From Caryophanales bacterium UBA5026 (GTDB lineage: Bacteria > Bacillota_I > Bacilli_A > RF39 > UBA660): a DNA stretch of 20,326 nucleotides. A model generated the notes under the pieces. That model was not told the DNA's origin. It was given only the letters and a program-made list of their open reading frames with translations, and did no database searches. Below, one piece after another: positions 15,973 to 20,326 of the stretch; position 1 is the stretch's first letter, and the number at the start of each line of letters is the position of its first letter. The stretch is from positions 1 through 20,326 of the forward strand of contig DICM01000014.1 in the NCBI GenBank assembly GCA_002416285.1, in the 5' to 3' direction. A program made the position numbers and the translations under genes.

Positions 15973-16143
15973 ATGTCAAAAGAAAAACTTTTGGAGTTAA
16001 GGTTTGTGATTGTTGCTTTTATTATTGGTTCCGTAGTACTGATGGGTTGTGCTATGAGAAATTTCAACATGCTAGATTTACTTTACATTTTATTTTTAAT
16101 TAGTTGTGTAGTTCGTTATATTTACATAACTAAAAAGAACTAA
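15973..16143 (+). CDS. small two-segment membrane protein, unknown function
   Basis: 56 aa, starting MSKEKLLELRFVIVAF and ending YITKKN. Two hydrophobic stretches (about 11-28 and 34-52) separated by the polar AMRNFNM, with basic residues near both ends. RBS AGAGGAG (15961-15967) with good spacing, a TATAAT upstream and a terminator before that, so it looks like a real gene. LMGC at 23-26 weakly recalls a lipobox, but Met at -2 is unusual, so I favour a plain hairpin membrane protein. I do not recognise a family. It fills the gap between metG and tatD. Confidence 0.65.
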   Translation: MSKEKLLELRFVIVAFIIGSVVLMGCAMRNFNMLDLLYILFLISCVVRYIYITKKN

Positions 16144-16155
16144 TTATATCTTTTA

Positions 16156-16164
16156 TGGTATAAT
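16156..16164 (+). promoter_or_regulatory. extended -10 promoter before tatD
   Basis: TGGTATAAT, identical to the element before dnaX. No clear -35. RBS GGAGTGAT follows at 16172-16179. Confidence 0.6.
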
Positions 16165-16182
16165 TTTTTTTGGAGTGATTAT

Positions 16183-16938
16183 ATGATAGATACACATTGT
16201 CATTTAGACATAGAAGATTATGAAAATTTAGAGGAAATTATCAACAATATGGATGGCCATATGATCGTGAGTGGAGTTGATCGCAAAAGTAATGAACATG
16301 TGGTGAAACTATGCGAGAAATATGAAAAGATTTACGGTATGATTGGATTTCATCCAGAATTTGCGAATCAATTTACAGAGGAGGAAAAACAATTGCTGGA
16401 GAGTCAATTAAATCATAAAAAGATAGTGGCAGTTGGAGAGATTGGACTGGATTATCATTATGGAAAAGAAGATATGGATGTTCAAAAACGAGTTTTCATT
16501 GAACAAATATTGCTTGCACAAAAATATAATAAGCCTGTTGTAATTCATAGTAGAGATGCAATAGCAGATACTTACGACATTTTAGAAAAATATCATATTG
16601 AAAAGATTCCTTCTGTCATGCATTGTTATAGTTCCAGTGCAGAAATGGCAGAAAAGTTTTTAAAATTAAATATGAAATTTGGAATAGGAGGAGTCGTAAC
16701 CTTTAAAAATTCAGAGAAATTAAAAGAAGTAGTGAGAAAAATGCCCCTTGAATCTTTACTCTTGGAAACGGATAGCCCCTATTTAACACCAGAACCTTTT
16801 CGAGGTACAAAAAATGAACCAGCAAACGTCAAATATGTTGCTGAAAAAATTGCCGAATTGAAACAAATAACCGTAGAGGAAGTAAAAAAACAAACTACGG
16901 AAAATGCGTGTAAATTATTTCATATACCAATTATGTAA
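16183..16938 (+). CDS. tatD: TatD-family metal-dependent hydrolase / DNase (YabD)
   Basis: 251 aa, the usual size. TIM-barrel amidohydrolase fold with metal ligands H5 and H7 (DTHCHL), E86 (VGEIGLDYH), H122 (VIHSRD), H147 (MHCYS) and D197 (LETDSPYL). TatD proteins are 3'-5' exonucleases in several bacteria; the exact substrate here is not shown by the sequence. It follows metG as yabD does in B. subtilis, but the yabE, rnmV and ksgA genes that normally come next are replaced by the noc-like gene. Its own promoter (TGGTATAAT) lies upstream. Confidence 0.93.
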   Translation: MIDTHCHLDIEDYENLEEIINNMDGHMIVSGVDRKSNEHVVKLCEKYEKIYGMIGFHPEFANQFTEEEKQLLESQLNHKKIVAVGEIGLDYHYGKEDMDVQKRVFIEQILLAQKYNKPVVIHSRDAIADTYDILEKYHIEKIPSVMHCYSSSAEMAEKFLKLNMKFGIGGVVTFKNSEKLKEVVRKMPLESLLLETDSPYLTPEPFRGTKNEPANVKYVAEKIAELKQITVEEVKKQTTENACKLFHIPIM

Positions 16939-16965
16939 GAACAATTGTAAAATGATCAAAAACAA

Positions 16966-16994
16966 TTGAATTATTTCCCAAAGTATAGTAATAT
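16966..16994 (+). promoter_or_regulatory. promoter of the noc-like gene
   Basis: TTGAAT (16966-16971), 17-bp spacer, TAATAT (16989-16994). Two copies of ACAATTG (16941 and 16962) lie just upstream or overlap the -35, possibly operator half-sites or chance. Confidence 0.5.
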
Positions 16995-17021
16995 ATTATA
17001 TAAAGAATAAGGAGGGGCTAT

Positions 17022-18848
17022 ATGGAAGCAGCAAAAGAAGTCCGAACTTTAAATTTGGATGATATATTACCAAATCGTTTCCAGCCACGTATAAAATTTA
17101 GTGAGAAAACGATTATGGGATTAGCGGAATCAATTAAAAAGCATGGCGTAATTGAGCCAATTGTAGTTCGTCCAATTAGTGATAAATATGAAATTATTGC
17201 TGGTGAGAGACGATATAAAGCGAGTGTTTTAGCGGGAAAGACAACAATTCCGGCGATTATAACATCATTAGATGATAAGAATAGTGCAGAGGTTGCATTG
17301 ATAGAAAATGTACAAAGAGAGAATTTGACCCCAATTGAAGAAGCGATATCTTATCGTAAAATTCTTGATATGGGTTATATGAATCAAACGGAATTAGCTT
17401 TGAAACTTGGAAAAACGCAATCGACTGTTGCGAATAAATTACGTTTATTAAATCTTGAGGAAGATGTCCAAGAAGCACTTTTAGATGAAAAAATATCTGA
17501 AAGACATGCCCGCTCATTATTAAGATTAAAAGGTAGAAAACAAATTGACATGTTAAATAGAATTATGCAAGAACGTTTGACTGTCCGTGCAACTGACGAA
17601 GCAATTGCAAAGGAATTAGAACGTCAAGAAGACGACGATATTGAAATTTTAGATTTCGATGATGACATCGAAGGAGGAGAAACAGTGAATAACCAATTTA
17701 ATATTCCAGAAAGTCCAATTATTGAAAATCCAAATAATAGGCCAGTTCCAACCCCAGAAGTAGTCCCTGTAGCACCAGAAAATTTTGCGGAGACACCTAA
17801 AACAGTTAATCCAGGGTTTATGGATGTTGATCAAATTGTAAGTCAAGCGCAAGATATTTATCAGCCACCAAAACAAGAACCTAGTTTATCTTCTTTATTG
17901 CGTTCAGATAAACCAGTAGAACAAAAAGTAGAGGAACCAGTAGTTCAACCTGTTGAAGAAGAAGCTAGCAGTGGGAAATTCTTTAATATGTTTCGTTTTC
18001 CAGAACAAAAAGAGGAAAATCCTAATTTTGTAGAAAACTTGGAAAATAAAGAAGTAAATATGGATTTTGGAATGAGCCATCAAACAGTTCCACCAGTATT
18101 TAATCCATTTGAAGTTGCAAATGAACCAGTGGCACAATCAAATCAAGTTGCAAGTCAGGCTATAGAATCGGTACCTTCAAATAGTATGTTTGATACTTTT
18201 GTTAATCCAACAGAAGTAGCTCAAAATGTAAATCCAGCACCAGTATCGGAAACTCCAACTCCTGTAGTTAATGAGGTTTCTTCTACCCCTATGCCAGCTT
18301 TCAATCCATTTGAGGAATCTGTAAACCCATCACCAGTCTTTACGAATCAAGTAGAATCAACACCAGAATCTGATTTCATCAATCCTAGTATGAATCAACC
18401 GATTTATTCTTTGGATGATGATGATCTATTTGCAGATCCAGAACCAGTGGCACCAGTGGAGCGTGTAGATGCTCCAAGTTATGCAGTGCCTACTCAACCA
18501 CAAGCAAGCGTATTTAATGCTCCAAACGTGCCAGAACCGGTAACACCAATTTATGATATTCTAGATGATGAACCAACGTCATATCAAGAACAAGTAACAA
18601 ATACCGTAGTGAATCAACCATTAGAGCAACCAACAGTACAACCTATTAATAATACTGTGCCTAGTGCAATTGGAACACAAACAGTAACTGTATCACCATC
18701 ACAAGCACCTAGCGATTTAAGAATGGTTATTAACATGATTCGTAATTGTGCAGATGAAATTGAACGTTATGGATATGTCGTTGATCTAGAAGAACTAGAT
18801 TTTGAAAATAGTTATCAAGTAATTTTTAAAATTGAAAAGAAGAATTAA
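17022..18848 (+). CDS. noc: Noc-type ParB-family protein with a very long disordered linker
   Basis: 608 aa, about twice the B. subtilis Noc (283). CTP-binding ParB domain (about 7-100) with PNRFQPR (17-23), GERR (61-64) and ENVQRE (95-100); helix-turn-helix domain about 105-200. The recognition residues are Noc-like: Q133 and K139 in KTQSTVANK and R161 in SERHAR, where ParB proteins have SRPH..ANH and GH. Residues 203-562 are a Pro/Val/Asn/Glu/Gln-rich linker, predicted disordered. Residues 564-606 (DLRMVINMIRNCADEIERYG onward) match the Noc C-terminal dimerisation domain. Noc binds CCCGGG-core sites and blocks division over the nucleoid (family knowledge). The N-terminal amphipathic membrane helix of B. 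subtilis Noc is missing. RBS AAGGAGG precedes the ATG. A soj/parA partner is not in the window. Confidence 0.88.
   Translation: MEAAKEVRTLNLDDILPNRFQPRIKFSEKTIMGLAESIKKHGVIEPIVVRPISDKYEIIAGERRYKASVLAGKTTIPAIITSLDDKNSAEVALIENVQRENLTPIEEAISYRKILDMGYMNQTELALKLGKTQSTVANKLRLLNLEEDVQEALLDEKISERHARSLLRLKGRKQIDMLNRIMQERLTVRATDEAIAKELERQEDDDIEILDFDDDIEGGETVNNQFNIPESPIIENPNNRPVPTPEVVPVAPENFAETPKTVNPGFMDVDQIVSQAQDIYQPPKQEPSLSSLLRSDKPVEQKVEEPVVQPVEEEASSGKFFNMFRFPEQKEENPNFVENLENKEVNMDFGMSHQTVPPVFNPFEVANEPVAQSNQVASQAIESVPSNSMFDTFVNPTEVAQNVNPAPVSETPTPVVNEVSSTPMPAFNPFEESVNPSPVFTNQVESTPESDFINPSMNQPIYSLDDDDLFADPEPVAPVERVDAPSYAVPTQPQASVFNAPNVPEPVTPIYDILDDEPTSYQEQVTNTVVNQPLEQPTVQPINNTVPSAIGTQTVTVSPSQAPSDLRMVINMIRNCADEIERYGYVVDLEELDFENSYQVIFKIEKKN
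17671..17687 (+). promoter_or_regulatory. possible internal ribosome binding site and GTG start in noc
   Basis: AAGGAGG (17671-17677), seven bases, then an in-frame GTG (17685-17687, codon 222), exactly at the end of the DNA-binding domain. Initiation here would give a 387-aa product with only the linker and dimerisation domain. The same bases encode Glu-Gly-Gly, so chance is possible. Confidence 0.35.
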
Positions 18849-18859
18849 ATCTTCTTTTT
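18835..18859 (+). terminator. AT-rich terminator of noc
   Basis: AAAAGAAGA (18835-18843), 6-nt loop, TCTTCTTTT (18850-18858) with further T. It contains the stop codon. Stability is modest because the stem is mostly A-T. Confidence 0.6.
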
Positions 18860-18871
18860 CTTTGCAAGAGA

Positions 18872-18898
18872 AAACTATAATTATTTGAAGTATAGTTT
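18872..18898. repeat. 8-bp inverted repeat in the noc-pilin gap
   Basis: AAACTATA (18872-18879) and TATAGTTT (18891-18898), perfect, 11-nt loop. It could be a backup terminator or an operator. A separate 10-bp palindrome TAATGCATTA follows at 18902-18911. Confidence 0.5.
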
Positions 18899-18948
18899 AT
18901 TTAATGCATTATGTTTACAGTAATTAAAATTTAAAACATCATTTTTCA

Positions 18949-18978
18949 TTGACAAAAATATTTTGATAGTGATAAACT
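18949..18978 (+). promoter_or_regulatory. promoter of the poly-G leader and pilin-like gene
   Basis: Perfect -35 TTGACA (18949-18954) and a -10 region GATAAACT (18971-18978; TAAACT with an 18-bp spacer). The only perfect -35 I noticed in the window. Start of transcription near 18985. Confidence 0.65.
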
Positions 18979-19011
18979 AGAAATATAAGATAATAAAGAA
19001 GGAGAAATAAC

Positions 19012-19047
19012 ATGATTTACAAACAGCAACCGGGGGGGGGGATTTAG
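19012..19047 (+). CDS. putative leader peptide interrupted by a G10 run
   Basis: RBS AAGGAG (18999-19004) and ATG give MIYKQQPGGGI then TAG, 11 residues as assembled. The three glycines and part of the proline codon are the G run. If one G were lost the same frame would continue to 24 residues and stop at TGA 19085-19087, inside the first arm of the downstream hairpin. With one G gained it would stop at 19053-19055. No length joins it to the pilin gene. No family is recognised. Either a regulatory leader or a fortuitous ORF. Confidence 0.4.
   Translation: MIYKQQPGGGI
19032..19041 (+). repeat. homopolymer of ten G
   Basis: Ten consecutive G in DNA of about one third G+C. I found no comparable G or C run elsewhere in the window. 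Such tracts are classic sites of slipped-strand length change. A sequencing or assembly artefact must be excluded. Confidence 0.85.
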
Positions 19048-19079
19048 CCCTCTAAAATACTATAAAAACTGGGATATAG

Positions 19080-19108
19080 GAACTTGACGAAAAGGTTAAG
19101 TTCTTTTT
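19080..19108 (+). terminator. terminator/attenuator hairpin before the pilin-like gene
   Basis: GAACTT (19080-19085), 12-nt loop, AAGTTC (19098-19103), then five T (19104-19108). It sits between the leader ORF and the pilin-like gene and follows the only clear promoter, so full expression would need read-through or a weak promoter after it (a TAAAAT lies at 19116-19121). Confidence 0.6.
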
Positions 19109-19139
19109 CGTGTAGTAAAATAGTAGGAGGAGTGAGAAA

Positions 19140-20326
19140 GTGAAAAAAGGATTTACCTTAATTGAATTATTAGCAGTTATTGTCATACTTGCTATCATAG
19201 CCTTAATAGCAACACCAATGATTTTAGGAGTCATTGATAGTGCCAAGAAGGGTGCAGCAGAAAGTAGTACTTATGGATTTGTTGATGCGATTGAAAAATC
19301 AGATTTACAAGATATGATTGATACAGGAGATTATCAAACAAAAAAAGATGGTACTTATAATTTAGATACCATTGGAACGGTAAAGTATAAAGGAAAACAA
19401 CCGTCACAAATTTGTGTAACAATGAAAGATGGAAGTGTTGTTTCAGGAGAATTTAAATTTGATAATTACGTTGTTGAATACAATGGAAATAAAGCAAAAG
19501 TAAACAAAGATAAAACAGACATTACTTGTGAGGTAACAGCAAGTGATTCAGGATTTAATGTGAGCAAAGGTGTAAATGCTCCACAGTTGAGTGAAGGAAT
19601 GACACCGATTAAATGGATGAATGGAGTAGAAAAAGTGACTACTGCCGATGATCCTGAATGGTATGATTACACGAATAAATTATGGGCGAATGTGAAAACA
19701 GCCGATGGATCATACTGGGTATGGATTCCAAGATATGCATATAAAATTACGAGTGGATATCATAGTAGTACAACAGGATCTATTGATGTGAAGTTTTTAA
19801 AAGGAACAAGTGATATATCAGTTGATAATACAAACATAGAAACAAGTGGATATGTAGCTGGAACAAAAGATACAAGTATGCATTATTTTACTCATCCAGC
19901 ATTCCAAAATGATATTAATCAGTTAGGATATTGGGTAGCAAAATTTGAGCCAACTGCTGCAGAGGGAGTAGCCAATGGATATACTTCTGATTATAGCTGT
20001 CCTTCTACTGCTGACAACGTGATAACAAAAACAATCAAAGTAGTACCAAATATAAGTTCATGGAGATGTATCAACATAGCCAACGCTTATAAAGCAAGCG
20101 TTGCTATGAAAGGTAATGCTACTTATGGATGGAATTCAAATAGTGTAGATACACATATAGCAACAAACTTAGAATGGGGAGCGATTTATTATTTGACACT
20201 TTCAACCTATGGAGCAAATACCAATGAGGTATATATTAATAATAATCAAAATTATATAACTGGATGTGCTGGAGATACGGCAAGTGCGAGTACATCTACA
20301 TTAACGACTTGTAAAAACCCATATGA
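19140..20326 (+). CDS. type IV pilin-like surface protein with a large ectodomain (3' end outside window)
   Basis: Open from GTG 19140 to the window end, 395 codons seen, no stop. AGGAGG at 19125-19130 supports the start; an upstream GTG at 19132 stops at once. Prepilin signal: MKKG then FTLIEL, cleavage after G4, E9 as the conserved Glu+5, hydrophobic helix 5-33. Cysteines C92 and C130 could form the pilin loop disulfide. From about residue 152 a second domain begins (TPIKW, EWYDY, SYWVWIPRYAYKI, YWVAKFE, SSWRCINIANAY, NLEWGAIYYLTLSTYG, ITGC); this Trp/Tyr/Gly-rich pattern resembles formylglycine-enzyme/C-type-lectin-like surface domains of uncultured Firmicutes, an assignment from memory. 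Likely processed by a prepilin peptidase and exposed at the surface; no assembly genes are in view. Control may involve the G-run leader and hairpin upstream. Confidence 0.85.
   Translation, partial: MKKGFTLIELLAVIVILAIIALIATPMILGVIDSAKKGAAESSTYGFVDAIEKSDLQDMIDTGDYQTKKDGTYNLDTIGTVKYKGKQPSQICVTMKDGSVVSGEFKFDNYVVEYNGNKAKVNKDKTDITCEVTASDSGFNVSKGVNAPQLSEGMTPIKWMNGVEKVTTADDPEWYDYTNKLWANVKTADGSYWVWIPRYAYKITSGYHSSTTGSIDVKFLKGTSDISVDNTNIETSGYVAGTKDTSMHYFTHPAFQNDINQLGYWVAKFEPTAAEGVANGYTSDYSCPSTADNVITKTIKVVPNISSWRCINIANAYKASVAMKGNATYGWNSNSVDTHIATNLEWGAIYYLTLSTYGANTNEVYINNNQNYITGCAGDTASASTSTLTTCKNPY

Noticed and set aside
16941..16969. Two ACAATTG copies as a defined operator
   Set aside because: Short and palindromic in AT-rich DNA; no matching regulator is known to me, so only mentioned with the noc promoter.
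19052..19422. Minus-strand frames across the pilin region
   Set aside because: They are shadows of the GTG-started pilin frame on the + strand, which has a perfect prepilin signal.

Overview
This is an origin-proximal segment of an AT-rich (roughly one third G+C by eye), low-GC Gram-positive chromosome. Gene content and order resemble the Bacillus subtilis scr-dnaX and spoVC/mfd/spoVT neighbourhoods. TGA is used as a stop (ends of trmN6 and rsmI), so this is not the Mycoplasma code. BofA and SpoVT homologues point to a spore-forming lineage or one descended from spore formers, and the SRP RNA is the short type. An uncultured gut-type member of the Bacilli is a reasonable inference, but the species cannot be named from the sequence.

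Layout. Positions 1-690 hold no gene but carry seven parS sites (CACGTG core) within 646 bp; the last three form a 38-bp tandem repeat. Next come the SRP RNA and a housekeeping run on the + strand: tadA, dnaX, ebfC, recR, bofA, holB, ricT, trmN6, rsmI, pth, mfd, with many 1-11 bp overlaps. The only minus-strand gene, a CBS/DRTGG-type pyrophosphatase (ppaC), converges with mfd on a shared terminator and diverges from spoVT. A methionine T-box (specifier ATG, terminator hairpin) follows and leads into a dUTPase-like gene and metG. After these are an unlisted 56-aa membrane ORF, tatD, and an unusually large ParB-family gene whose DNA-recognition residues are of the Noc type.

The right end (18,860-20,326) looks different. 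A good promoter leads into a tiny leader ORF interrupted by a run of ten G, then a terminator-like hairpin, then a GTG-started type IV pilin-like gene. That gene runs off the window with a large Trp/Gly/Tyr-rich ectodomain that resembles FGE/C-type-lectin-like surface domains.

How they fit together. The left part serves DNA replication and repair (DnaX, HolB, RecR, Mfd), chromosome organisation (parS cluster, Noc, EbfC) and translation quality (TadA, TrmN6, RsmI, Pth, MetRS). The most notable items are the dense parS array, the Noc homologue with a disordered linker of about 360 residues and a possible internal start, a near-consensus Noc-binding site inside rsmI, and the poly-G leader/attenuator arrangement in front of the pilin-like gene.
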